A DNA stretch of 64,000 nucleotides, taken from NCBI GenBank assembly GCA_013177855.1, contig JABLYA010000006.1, forward strand, positions 62,001-126,000, read 5' to 3'. This DNA is from Ignavibacteria bacterium (GTDB lineage: Bacteria; Bacteroidota; Ignavibacteria; Ch128b). Shown here in pieces: positions 43,942 to 52,650 of the stretch. Every line of letters starts with the position of its first letter. The first letter of the stretch is position 1. The notes under the pieces are model-generated. The model searched no databases, had not been told where the DNA came from, and saw only the letters and a list, made by a program, of their open reading frames with translations. The translations under genes and the position numbers were made by a program.

Positions 43942-43973
43942 AAAAAGTGAAGTAATTTAACTTCACTCTTTTT
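43942..43973 (-). terminator. Terminator after the GAF-like gene pair
   Basis: Stem AAAGTGAAGT/AACTTCACT-TTT followed by T-run in the leftward direction, about 20 bp past the stop at 43995. Confidence 0.75.
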
Positions 43974-43994
43974 AAATTATTAAATCATTCATAA

Positions 43995-44639
43995 TTATTT
44001 AAGTATATTTACTAAATGTTCTGAAATTTTTTTAGATTCTTCTAAAACAAATTTTTCTTCATCTTTTGTTATAAATTTGTCTTTATATGTTAGTACAAAA
44101 AAACCAATTGGTTTGGAATTTTTAACATTTTTATTAAAGATATTTATTAATACCATTGATTTTATTCCTTTTTTATCCAAAAATTCATATAAACCATTGT
44201 CATATTCATCTAAGTCTGATATATCATCTATCAAAAGATTTATTTTAGTTTGATATAATTGTGATATTACATCTATATTAGTTATTGGTACTTGCCCATA
44301 TTCACCTGTGAATATTATAGTTCCATCACCACCATCAGACTTTATCTGATAAACAAAGTCTATATTGATAGACTTTAAATTATTATTCTTAACAAATGTA
44401 AAAACAGATAATGTAAATGGTTTTGTATTTTCATATACACGCCTTACTATTCTAAAAAATTCATAGTATGATTTAATCTTTATTATACTTTGCTTTTTCT
44501 TTTTATTTTCTATTTGTTTATTTAATAGTTCAATTTTTTTGGAGTATTCTTCATTCATCCTATTAAATTTAATATAAAATATGACTGATGAAATAAGTAC
44601 TATTACAATAAATAACGGACAAAAAAATGTTATAAACAT
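43995..44639 (-). CDS. Membrane-anchored GAF-like protein, 214 aa
   Basis: One N-terminal transmembrane helix (FITFFCPLFIVIVLISSVIFY), a coiled coil (EEYSKKIELLNKQIENKKKK), then a domain with GDGTIIFTGEYGQVP and KSMVLINIFN...KPIGFFVLTY. This matches the upstream paralogue (44649-45356) in order and in the last strand (PIGF-V-T-Y/F). GAF domains bind small ligands; no output domain is attached, so it may sense or sequester a signal at the membrane. Ten bp after the paralogue, same operon. Confidence 0.65.
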   Translation of the reverse strand: MFITFFCPLFIVIVLISSVIFYIKFNRMNEEYSKKIELLNKQIENKKKKQSIIKIKSYYEFFRIVRRVYENTKPFTLSVFTFVKNNNLKSINIDFVYQIKSDGGDGTIIFTGEYGQVPITNIDVISQLYQTKINLLIDDISDLDEYDNGLYEFLDKKGIKSMVLINIFNKNVKNSKPIGFFVLTYKDKFITKDEEKFVLEESKKISEHLVNILK

Positions 44640-44648
44640 AGTTATTAT

Positions 44649-45356
44649 TTATTTATTTATTAATCCTCCTATACTTATGGATGTATCATTAAATATTTTT
44701 AATTGTTCATTATCCAATGAAACATTTTTGTTATAAAACGTAATGACAATAAAACCGATTGGTTTGTTGTTATAATTTAAAATCAATCTTGAATAATAAG
44801 ACTTAATACCTTGATTATTCAATATCTGAAATATAGTATTATCTGTTTGTTCGAGAGTGTGTATATTAGATATTAATATAGGTTTTTTATCGATTAAAAG
44901 TTTATTCCATAAAAAATTAACAGATATTGGTAAATTTTGTTGTTCATTATATATTTCATCTATACCTTTAGCTGTTGCTTCGTATGTATTAGAACATTTT
45001 CTAAAATCAACACCAGCTACAGATTTACCACCATTATGATATTCATAAACAGAAACCCTATCTGCTTCAAATTCATTTAATAATTGATATATTAATTGTC
45101 TAACTCTATTAGCATTTACTGCACCATTTCTTAGTTTTTCTTCAATTTCATATTCATCATCTTTTGAAACTAATTTTATAATAAGTTCATCAATTTTTTT
45201 CTCTTGTCTTTTCATCATTCTTAATATAAATTTTATTAAGAACCAAGTGAAAAATCCTAAAACAACAAGTGAAACTAATGTTACACCATATCTATCAAAC
45301 ATTTCAAGAAAATACTCAGTAGTTGTAATTTGTAATAAAATATTAAGCATCATCAA
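44649..45356 (-). CDS. Membrane-anchored GAF-like protein, 235 aa
   Basis: N-terminal transmembrane helix (about residues 22-46, VTLVSLVVLGFFTWFLIKFI), a short coiled coil, then a GAF-like domain: LIYQLLNEFEADRVSVYEYH, NGGKSVAGVDF, NLPISVNFLW and a final KPIGFIVITF. The E-A-D-R-V...Y-H-N-G-G motif recurs in uncharacterised membrane proteins of T4-like phages. First gene of a pair with a related gene. The transposon inserted about 80 bp upstream of its start, possibly affecting its expression. Confidence 0.65.
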   Translation of the reverse strand: MMMLNILLQITTTEYFLEMFDRYGVTLVSLVVLGFFTWFLIKFILRMMKRQEKKIDELIIKLVSKDDEYEIEEKLRNGAVNANRVRQLIYQLLNEFEADRVSVYEYHNGGKSVAGVDFRKCSNTYEATAKGIDEIYNEQQNLPISVNFLWNKLLIDKKPILISNIHTLEQTDNTIFQILNNQGIKSYYSRLILNYNNKPIGFIVITFYNKNVSLDNEQLKIFNDTSISIGGLINK

Positions 45357-45428
45357 ATCAACATTTATTTTTTAGTATATATAAAACTTTATTTTTGAAT
45401 TTTTATATATATAGTATAAGTAAATTAA

Positions 45429-45436
45429 AAAAATTA
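45429..45436. repeat. Target site duplication AAAAATTA (left)
   Basis: Eight bases identical to 53696-53703, flanking the transposon. IS1595-family insertions make 8-bp duplications. Confidence 0.9.
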
Positions 45437-45462
45437 GGGAACTATATACTTGTTTAACCTAA
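45437..45462 (+). repeat. Left terminal inverted repeat (26 bp)
   Basis: Starts GGGAACTATATACTTG; identical to the reverse complement of 53670-53695. Beyond it, five extra bases separate the shared TTCCTATTA block. Confidence 0.95.
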
Positions 45463-45510
45463 ACTAATTCCTATTATTTATATATTATTTTTAATTTTTG
45501 TTCTTTTCCT

Positions 45511-45518
45511 TATCTTTG
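45511..45518 (+). promoter_or_regulatory. -7 promoter element TATCTTTG for the transposon cargo
   Basis: TAnnTTTG match 29 bp upstream of the first cargo start codon, inside the element. Confidence 0.55.
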
Positions 45519-45546
45519 AGGAATTAATCTTTTTAATAAATATTCA

Positions 45547-48500
45547 ATGAAAGAAATCATATACGTTTATACAACCGAAACATACAAATCCAAAAATTGG
45601 TATAAAATTGGAATGACTAACCAGGAATCTGGTTCTGTCCGTATTTCACAGCAAGATGGAACATCTAATCCTGAAAAATTAGAAAAACAATACGAAGTTA
45701 ATCTTTTTGGAGAAACTGAACTTACTGCTTATGAAGTTGAGCAGAAAATCCACAGATTTTATGAAAGACTTGGGAAAAGAGTTAGAGATAACCGAGAATG
45801 GTTTGAAGTTGATGGTGGTGTAGAAGAAATCAAAAAGGTTATTGAATCTATCTTGGATAACTCTGACCTACACAAATCAGAAATTAAACTGAAACCACAT
45901 CAAGTCCAAGCAAACAATAAAATCAATGAGTGTTTCAGTTCTGATGATAAAAGATGTTTATTAGCTCACAAACCAAGATCTGGTAAGACATTTACCACAA
46001 TCTATAACATAAAAGAAAACAACTATAAGAATGTTGTCATTTTAACATCATACCCCATATTGAACTTTCAATGGGAAGAAGTTATATTAGGATTCAAAGG
46101 ATTTTCAAATACTGAAGTTATTATTGGTTCTGGTTTAGATAAAATTGAACTAAATCCTGATAAAAATTCAATCGTTCTTCTATCTCTACAAGATGTTAAA
46201 GGCGGAGAAGAAGTATTTGAAAAAGAAAAGTTTGACTTAATTAAGGATATAGAGTTTGATTTACTTGTGATAGATGAAGTTCATTATGGAGTTGAGACTG
46301 AAAAAACACAAGATTTCTTAAATAAGATTAAATATACAAGAATGTTGGGTTTATCAGCAACACCAACAAGAAATCTTCTATGTGGTAGATTTTCAAAAGA
46401 ACAAATTCATAATTATACTTTGGTTGAAGAGATTCAATTAAAGAAACAATATCCCGATTTGTATCCTTATGCTGATATTAACTTTCTTATTTGGAATTTA
46501 TCTAATGGTGAAAAATCAGAGTTGAAATATTTTTCTGATGAGGAACAATTTAAATTTGATAAATTTTTTAGAATAGAAGGTGATGAATTTTATTACAAAT
46601 CTGATATTGTTTATCTATTTAAGAAGTTAATTGGTGATAATTCTATTTGTCGTAGAGATAAATTAGGAACTTCTTATCCATTTAAAAATAATCGTGAATT
46701 CTCTGCTGTAAAATCTATCTTATTGTTCCTTCCAAATATCACCGCTCAATATAAATTGAAAGAATTATTAGAGGAGTTAGAATCATATGATGATTTTAAT
46801 ATACATATCACTAATAGCGGTGAATATTCTTCTAAAAATCTTATGAAGAAGATTAAAAGAGATTTCAAATCTGGTGATAAAAGGAGTTTAATTTTAGCAG
46901 TCGACCAATTAACAACCGGAATCACACTAGATGATTGTGATATGGTTGCACTAATGAATGATTGGAGATCAGTTGATAAATACGTTCAAGCGTCATTTAG
47001 ATGTCAATCCCCAAGAGAAGGTAAGACAAATTGTTGGGTATTGGATTTTAATGCTGCTAGAAGTTTTGAATTGATGTGGGAATACCAGAACATCATTTCT
47101 AAAAACAATGGTAAATCACTAACCGAAAATATAAGTGAGTGGGTTGAGTGTGTAAATATCTTCAATAGAATTGAAGGCGAAATGATTAAGGTTGATTTTG
47201 ATGGTTTTAACAACGAATATAATAAAGCTGTTTTAGAAAGACCTAGATTTAACTATCAATCTGTTATTTTACAAGATAAATTAGGACATGATAATATCAG
47301 TAAGGCTCTAATGGCAATTGGTATCAAAGGTGGTTCATCATCTTCTGATGAAGATTTGAATAGTGATGGTATTGATAAGGGTAAAAGTAGAAAATCTGAG
47401 AAGAAAAGTAGTGGTAAAGGAAAAGTAGAAGAAGTTATAAGTCAGGCTAAGTTAATGGAGATTGCTAAGGCATTAGTTGATAAGACTATGTTATTAAGTA
47501 TATTCACTTACTTTAAGTATGATAATGTAGATGATTGTTTTAAGGCATTAGAAGAAGATAATACGATTGTTTCGGGTATTGGTGAGTTGGAAAAGAAGAT
47601 GTATTTGGAAACTTTATTGTTAGGAATGAATGATGTTGATAAGGTTAATTTATCAGTTATCAAGTTCATCTATGATAATATTTATGATAAGGAGATTATC
47701 AATAAGAAGCTTTATTTATTCAACCAAAACGTAAATTTAATATATAATAGTATCAGGGAAAATCCTGGTATTATTATTGATATGTTAGCAAATTTAATGG
47801 AATTGGTGGATAGTTATTTGAAACCAAGTAATACGGAAAAAAGACTTTTGGGAGAGGTTTTTACACCACTTTATGGGAAACCTGGTTGTGTGGAAGACCA
47901 ATTGAATTTAATGGATGAATCTTTTTGGAGAAGAAAGGATGTTAAAGTATTGGATCCATGTGCGGGAATTGGAAACTACTCTGTTGTTCTTGTTGATAAA
48001 TTTATGAAAGGGTTAGTTGATGAATTTCCTGATAGTGAAGAAAGACTAAAATGGATTTTAGAAGAAATTATCTATATCAATGAGTATCAAAGTAAAAACT
48101 TGTTTATTTATCTTCAATTATTTGATCCTGAGAATAAATACAAGATGAATTTTAATAGAGGTGATTATTTGAAATTGGATATTAAGGAGACTTTTGGTGT
48201 TGATAAGTTTGATTTAATCTGCACAAATCCCCCTTATAATAAGTCAAATACAGGACAAGGAACAAATAGTGGATCAATTTACCAAGACTTTATATCTAAA
48301 TCATTGAAGGAATCTGATAATTCAATATTCATCGTTCCAAAAAAATGGTCAAATAATTCATTTAAAGAATTTAGAAAGGAAATAATTGATTATGGTATAT
48401 CAAATATTAATATAATAGAGAAAGGTGATGATATATTCTCTACAACAGGCGTTGGTGAGGTTTCCATTTTAAAACTCGCAAAAGGTGTAAATAAAATGAT

Positions 48501-49131
48501 TGTTAATTGTGATTTTGAAATTGATTTAGTGTCAAATAGAGAATTATTAATTGATGGTTTTCTCTTTGATGATTTATCATTATCTATAATAAATAAGATC
48601 AAATCAAAATCTAATAAATTCCTAAACGAATTGTATAAAAATCCACAATTAATTAAGACAAATCTTTTACCCAAGACAAACAAAATTAAAAAAGAAAATG
48701 GTATAGAATATAAGGTAAGGGCATCGAAAGGAAAGGATATAAATCTAAACCTACAAATTGAAGATACTGAACTCAAAACATTATCTTTTGATAAATTCAA
48801 AGTTTCTTTTGAAAAAATATATGGAGGTTATATAAATGGCAATTTCTCACAATTAGATGTTTTGGAACCAAATTTTATAACAACCGAGGGTATATCATAT
48901 TTTGAGTTTAATAATAAATTAGAGGCTGAAAATTTCATATATTTTCTAAATACAAAATTTTCTAAATATCTAAGGTTGATTAAGCAATATGATAGAAGTT
49001 TTACAAGTATGATTTTCAGTTATATACCTGTTTTAGATTTTAATAAAAAATGGACAGATGAACTTCTATTTGATTATTTTGGTCTAACAGAAGAAGAAAG
49101 AAACATAGTTTTAAACTATGATAAAAAATAA
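45547..49131 (+). CDS. Single-chain restriction-modification protein: GIY-YIG-like (T5orf172) + SF2 helicase + N6-adenine methyltransferase
   Basis: A 1194-residue fusion. Residues 1-95: T5orf172/MUG113 GIY-YIG-like domain (IIYVYTTET, WYKIGMT, AYEVEQKIHR, REWFEVDG). Residues 110-510: helicase with PRSGKT (143-148), VIDEVH (about 241), GLSATPT and a C-terminal domain ending ASFRCQSPREG (about 480). A basic linker (GKSRKSEKKSSGKGK) follows. Residues 770-1194: methyltransferase with LDPCAGIGNYS (about 801), catalytic NPPY (about 894) and a target-recognition-like C-terminus. Layout parallels type ISP enzymes (nuclease-translocase-methylase), but with a GIY-YIG-like domain in place of the usual PD-(D/E)xK nuclease. 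Probably cuts unmethylated foreign DNA. Confidence 0.85.
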   Translation: MKEIIYVYTTETYKSKNWYKIGMTNQESGSVRISQQDGTSNPEKLEKQYEVNLFGETELTAYEVEQKIHRFYERLGKRVRDNREWFEVDGGVEEIKKVIESILDNSDLHKSEIKLKPHQVQANNKINECFSSDDKRCLLAHKPRSGKTFTTIYNIKENNYKNVVILTSYPILNFQWEEVILGFKGFSNTEVIIGSGLDKIELNPDKNSIVLLSLQDVKGGEEVFEKEKFDLIKDIEFDLLVIDEVHYGVETEKTQDFLNKIKYTRMLGLSATPTRNLLCGRFSKEQIHNYTLVEEIQLKKQYPDLYPYADINFLIWNLSNGEKSELKYFSDEEQFKFDKFFRIEGDEFYYKSDIVYLFKKLIGDNSICRRDKLGTSYPFKNNREFSAVKSILLFLPNITAQYKLKELLEELESYDDFNIHITNSGEYSSKNLMKKIKRDFKSGDKRSLILAVDQLTTGITLDDCDMVALMNDWRSVDKYVQASFRCQSPREGKTNCWVLDFNAARSFELMWEYQNIISKNNGKSLTENISEWVECVNIFNRIEGEMIKVDFDGFNNEYNKAVLERPRFNYQSVILQDKLGHDNISKALMAIGIKGGSSSSDEDLNSDGIDKGKSRKSEKKSSGKGKVEEVISQAKLMEIAKALVDKTMLLSIFTYFKYDNVDDCFKALEEDNTIVSGIGELEKKMYLETLLLGMNDVDKVNLSVIKFIYDNIYDKEIINKKLYLFNQNVNLIYNSIRENPGIIIDMLANLMELVDSYLKPSNTEKRLLGEVFTPLYGKPGCVEDQLNLMDESFWRRKDVKVLDPCAGIGNYSVVLVDKFMKGLVDEFPDSEERLKWILEEIIYINEYQSKNLFIYLQLFDPENKYKMNFNRGDYLKLDIKETFGVDKFDLICTNPPYNKSNTGQGTNSGSIYQDFISKSLKESDNSIFIVPKKWSNNSFKEFRKEIIDYGISNINIIEKGDDIFSTTGVGEVSILKLAKGVNKMIVNCDFEIDLVSNRELLIDGFLFDDLSLSIINKIKSKSNKFLNELYKNPQLIKTNLLPKTNKIKKENGIEYKVRASKGKDINLNLQIEDTELKTLSFDKFKVSFEKIYGGYINGNFSQLDVLEPNFITTEGISYFEFNNKLEAENFIYFLNTKFSKYLRLIKQYDRSFTSMIFSYIPVLDFNKKWTDELLFDYFGLTEEERNIVLNYDKK

Positions 49132-49151
49132 AGAAGTAGAATGTTAATATA

Positions 49152-49472
49152 TTGTATAGAAAAGATAAAAATGGTGCTATATCTAATTTAGGATGGGCTT
49201 ATGAAGAGTCTGATAATGTTGAAGTAGAAAATCCAAATGAGTATAAAAATACTTCAAAAGAAGAATTCATAAAACAAGCAAAATCTAATAATTTAGAAGA
49301 TAAGATCCGAACAACTAAGAATGATAATGTTTCAATTATATCTAATAAATATTTACGAACTGATGGTGATAAGAATAAACATAATGATATGTTAGATTTG
49401 GATAGTTGTGATAAATTTATTATGGGTATTATTAATGATACATTTTGGAAAAATACCAAAATAGTAAGATAA
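49152..49472 (+). CDS. DUF3892-like protein, 106 aa
   Basis: Starts at TTG 49152 (MYRKDKNGAISNLGWAYEES), 20 bp after the large restriction gene. The C-terminal IISNKYLRTDGDKNKHNDML-D-L-D-S-C resembles the K-Y-L-R-T-x-x-D-x-x-x-x-x-N-L-L-x-L-x-x-C pattern of DUF3892, a small domain often near restriction or defence genes. Hydrophilic, cytoplasmic. It may regulate or assist the large enzyme; not shown. Confidence 0.55.
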   Translation: MYRKDKNGAISNLGWAYEESDNVEVENPNEYKNTSKEEFIKQAKSNNLEDKIRTTKNDNVSIISNKYLRTDGDKNKHNDMLDLDSCDKFIMGIINDTFWKNTKIVR

Positions 49473-49488
49473 AAATAAGTAATATGTA

Positions 49489-50559
49489 GTGGATAAAAGA
49501 CATTTAGATTTAAATTATATAAATGAATTAAAAGAAAAATCAAAAACAGATGAAAACTCTTTAAGAGAGTTATTGAAAATACAAGAAATTGGTAAATCAT
49601 CATTAATTGAAATTAGTCATGAATTTGAAATTCCAGTTAAGCCATACATAGATTCACTAAACATCTATAAAAATAACAATATCACAAATTTTTATTGTAG
49701 AAAAATAGTAGAAGAATATAGTAATCTACTTAAAAATACTGATTCAAAGAAATATGAAAAGACTTCTATAGACCACTTTTCTGTATTTGACTATTCATCA
49801 ATGTCCAATATAAATGAATCATTCAATAAAATAATTGAAAAGAAGTTAATAAAGCAATATTATACTTCTATATTTAGTATTCTATTTGATAATATTGATG
49901 ATCTAACAATAAATGAGTCTGTCTCGGATTCTATTGGGAAAACTATATTAGAAACCTTTAATAAATCAAAAAAGGAAAATGATTGGATATCAATTAATAT
50001 GGTGTCATTAAAACTAATTGAACCATTAGTTAGAGAGTTGTTTATTAAAAATAACTGGTTATATAAGAAGTCAAATCTAAAAAATAAGACACTTGGTGAA
50101 TTATTGGACTCACCCAATTTTAGAGATAAATATCCAAACATATGTAATGGATTGAAAATGATTCTATGTGATTATTTAGGACTTAACCTTAGAAATAGTG
50201 AGTTTCATAATTTAACAGAAAACTCTTCCAATCCAATTATAACTAAGATTTCATTTATTTGTATATCATCAATTTTAGACTTATTTGAAGATATTAATAT
50301 TGAGAAGTATTATAAGATTTCAAAATCAAAAATTGAAACAAATGATTATAAACCACTAAAAAATGATATAAATTCTCATTTAGAAGCAATAAACTATATA
50401 CAATGGGAATTTATGTCAGATAGAAAAGATCCAAGAATAGATAAAGTATTCTCAGATATTTGTATTCCAAATGGTGTTAATCAAAAAGAACTTGATATTG
50501 ATTTTTCTAAATACTCAGTAGAAGAATTTCTTAAAGAAATTATGAAGTTGAAGAATTAA
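49489..50559 (+). CDS. HEPN-motif protein, candidate RNase effector, 356 aa
   Basis: Starts at GTG 49489 (MDKRHLDLNYINELKEK). Mainly helical. The diagnostic part is LGLNLRNSEFHNL, with R235 and H240 giving the R-N-x-x-x-H catalytic motif of HEPN ribonucleases, preceded by SLKLIEPLVRELFIKNNWLY and followed by a hydrophobic helix (FICISSILDLFED). HEPN proteins are common toxins in defence systems, cutting RNA upon infection. It sits in the cargo after the restriction enzyme and before the HExxH pair. Motif is clear, fold assignment moderate; alternative is a non-catalytic helical adaptor. Confidence 0.6.
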   Translation: MDKRHLDLNYINELKEKSKTDENSLRELLKIQEIGKSSLIEISHEFEIPVKPYIDSLNIYKNNNITNFYCRKIVEEYSNLLKNTDSKKYEKTSIDHFSVFDYSSMSNINESFNKIIEKKLIKQYYTSIFSILFDNIDDLTINESVSDSIGKTILETFNKSKKENDWISINMVSLKLIEPLVRELFIKNNWLYKKSNLKNKTLGELLDSPNFRDKYPNICNGLKMILCDYLGLNLRNSEFHNLTENSSNPIITKISFICISSILDLFEDINIEKYYKISKSKIETNDYKPLKNDINSHLEAINYIQWEFMSDRKDPRIDKVFSDICIPNGVNQKELDIDFSKYSVEEFLKEIMKLKN

Positions 50560-50570
50560 ATATATAAGAT

Positions 50571-51413
50571 ATGATCAACGAGGGAAGAGGAATATCTGAA
50601 TTAAATAAAGAAGAAACTGAGAATCTATTTAATATTTTCAAGAAAACTGGATATCAAACATTTAATCATCAGATTCTAAATAGGATGGTAGAGATAACAT
50701 TCTCAGAAGGAAATTATGATTCAAAGTTTTATAAAAAATCAGGTAAATATTACTTTTTGATAACTTGCCCAAAAGACTGTGATGAGTTAAAGTTAAAAAC
50801 AATTATAACTCATGAATTAAATCACTTTATAGAGGTTTCTAAAATAGAAGATAAAAAATATAGATATCCAAATTATAATAAGATAAAAAAATCTCTTATT
50901 GAATTTGATCCAGAATCTAAACAACTCCAATTTTTTAAACATCTTATTTATAAAACACTAGATAACGAAGTAAATGCTAACGTTAATCAAACATATACTT
51001 ATCTGAGAAGTTTTAATTATTCTGATGAAAATTATCTAAAATCAAAATTAGAAGAATATGAAATAAGAAAAGAATATAAAAATTTACTAAATTTCAATGT
51101 ATCAAAGTTTAAAAGTGATGTAAGGTTAAATAAAATTGATTTTGTGGAATTTAATGAAATATTGATAAAAAATAGAGTTGATGATTTTTTAGATTTTATC
51201 TATGAGAAAGATATAGATAGATATATTGATAATTGGTTTAAAATAATAAACGCAAATATTAGAAAACTACTTAAAAAACAAGATAATATAATAAAAGAAG
51301 TTATTGAAGATATTAATAAATTGAACAATTACACATCAGAATATCCAATAAGTGAGAAAATAATTCTAAATTATACTGAATATTTAAAGGATAATTTGAA
51401 ATTGAAGAATTAA
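50571..51413 (+). CDS. HExxH (zincin-like) protein A, 280 aa
   Basis: Contains IITHELNHFIEVSK with H81-E82-x-x-H85, the zinc-protease signature, and a downstream conserved block KTLDNEVNANVNQTYTYLRS that could supply the third ligand (E or N). Begins MINEGRGISELNKEE. It lies 11 bp after the HEPN gene and 11 bp before a paralogue of the same length and motif order. No signal peptide, so it acts in the cytoplasm, perhaps as a protease effector or as a regulator of a partner toxin. Family unknown. Confidence 0.65.
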   Translation: MINEGRGISELNKEETENLFNIFKKTGYQTFNHQILNRMVEITFSEGNYDSKFYKKSGKYYFLITCPKDCDELKLKTIITHELNHFIEVSKIEDKKYRYPNYNKIKKSLIEFDPESKQLQFFKHLIYKTLDNEVNANVNQTYTYLRSFNYSDENYLKSKLEEYEIRKEYKNLLNFNVSKFKSDVRLNKIDFVEFNEILIKNRVDDFLDFIYEKDIDRYIDNWFKIINANIRKLLKKQDNIIKEVIEDINKLNNYTSEYPISEKIILNYTEYLKDNLKLKN

Positions 51414-51424
51414 ATATATAACAT

Positions 51425-52279
51425 ATGATTAACGAAGGAAAAGGAATATCAGATGTAATTAAAGAAGATGTTGATAAAATATATCAATTATTTTTAGATA
51501 ATTCATTCTCATCACATACTTATAAATTTGGTAAAGAAAAATTAGGATTTAGAGACTTAAAAATAAAGTTTAATCATCTAAACAACTATTATTCCAATAT
51601 ACAGATTGATAAACTCAATAACATAACCGTAAATATTGGAATACCTACTAACGGCAGAGAGAAGAGAGTTAAAGAAAACATTGCTCATGAATTAACTCAT
51701 GTTATGGAAATCCTTGGAATAGGAAATGATAAAGAATATCCTAAATATAACAGGATTAAATTAAGTCTAAGAGAGTTCAAAGATTATCCAATGTCAAAAG
51801 CAATGGAGTTTTTAACTGATGTATTTTATAAAACATTAGATAATGAAGTGAATGCTAATGTTGCTCAAACTTACATCTATGTTAAAAGTGATGGTAGATG
51901 TCCAAAAGAGCAAGCATTAATCAGATTAAAAGAATGGGAGACCTACAAACTATACGATAGTATCAAGAACATAAAATTGGAAATATTAGAAAATAAACTT
52001 ACAAGTGAAGAAGTAAATCATTTTAATTCTCTACTCATTAAAAATGATGTTAAGACAATATCATCAGATAACATAATGATTTGGTTAAATTATTGGTTTA
52101 AAATATTTAAGAGAAAGGCTGATATTTTTTTGAAAAATTCAGAAAGAATTTTAGAAGAAATTGAAGATGATTGGAAAATATATGAGAATTACACTACATC
52201 TATTCCAGGTTATCCAAAAATAATAGATTATTCTCCATACATCAAAAAATTTGACGATTTTACAGATGAAGAAAATTAA
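51425..52279 (+). CDS. HExxH (zincin-like) protein B, 284 aa, paralogue of A
   Basis: Begins MINEGKGISDVIKED; NIAHELTHVMEILGI carries H88-E89-x-x-H92; KTLDNEVNANVAQTYIYVKS matches protein A. The intergenic DNA before both genes is almost the same (TTGAAGAATTAAATATATAA then an NNATATG start), so A and B arose by tandem duplication. Sequence outside the motifs has drifted, suggesting separate targets. It overlaps the following small ORF by 14 bp. Confidence 0.65.
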   Translation: MINEGKGISDVIKEDVDKIYQLFLDNSFSSHTYKFGKEKLGFRDLKIKFNHLNNYYSNIQIDKLNNITVNIGIPTNGREKRVKENIAHELTHVMEILGIGNDKEYPKYNRIKLSLREFKDYPMSKAMEFLTDVFYKTLDNEVNANVAQTYIYVKSDGRCPKEQALIRLKEWETYKLYDSIKNIKLEILENKLTSEEVNHFNSLLIKNDVKTISSDNIMIWLNYWFKIFKRKADIFLKNSERILEEIEDDWKIYENYTTSIPGYPKIIDYSPYIKKFDDFTDEEN

Positions 52280-52449
52280 AATAGGACTTGATTTAACAAA
52301 GGAAATTAAGAAAAATGAGTTTATAGTTCAAGGCGAGACAAATCCTGATTGGGTAAAATAATAAAAGGAAGCCTCAAAAAAATGTAGGTTTAGATTTAAC
52401 TAAAAATCAATCCAGTGTCATTGAATACCCAAGATATTTATATAATTGA
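52266..52449 (+). pseudogene. Small protein with duplicated G-L-D-L-T-K motif, one frameshift (about 60 aa)
   Basis: ATG 52266 gives MKKIKIGLDLTKEIKKNEF... to NPDWVK then a stop; dropping one A before TAATAA joins NNKRKPQKNVGLDLTKNQS... to a stop at 52449. The GLDLTK motif occurs twice, about 28 residues apart. It overlaps the end of protein B, so it is coupled. Function unknown; possibly an immunity or regulator peptide of the cassette. Confidence 0.45.
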
Positions 52450-52650
52450 TTTTAACATATCATTAAACTCAATATCAATCACACCATCTAAATCACTATA
52501 AAGTTCTCTTAAAATCATTTTTAACCTAACCAATTCATCATCTGAAAACAAACCATCATTCAATTTATTTCCAAAAACAACTTTTGACATACCCATTTTT
52601 TGAGCCAGTAAAGTTTGGTTCAATTTCCATTTTTTAATTACTTCCAACAT
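52438..52650 (-). CDS. Small helix-turn-helix-type protein, 70 aa
   Basis: Product MLEVIKKWKLNQTLLAQKMG then SKVVFGNKLNDGLFSDDELV: N-Q-T-x-L-A-x-K-M-G-x-S-x-x-x-F-x-x-K-L matches the XRE-type DNA-binding helix-turn-helix. The gene overlaps the transposase 3' end by 17 bp and is read from the same transcript. It may regulate the transposase or the convergent cargo genes. Confidence 0.65.
   Translation of the reverse strand: MLEVIKKWKLNQTLLAQKMGMSKVVFGNKLNDGLFSDDELVRLKMILRELYSDLDGVIDIEFNDMLKSII

Noticed and set aside
45547-49131. Classic type III restriction enzyme
   Set aside because: Methylase and helicase are in one chain with the methylase C-terminal and a GIY-YIG-like N-terminus; type III uses separate Mod and Res subunits.
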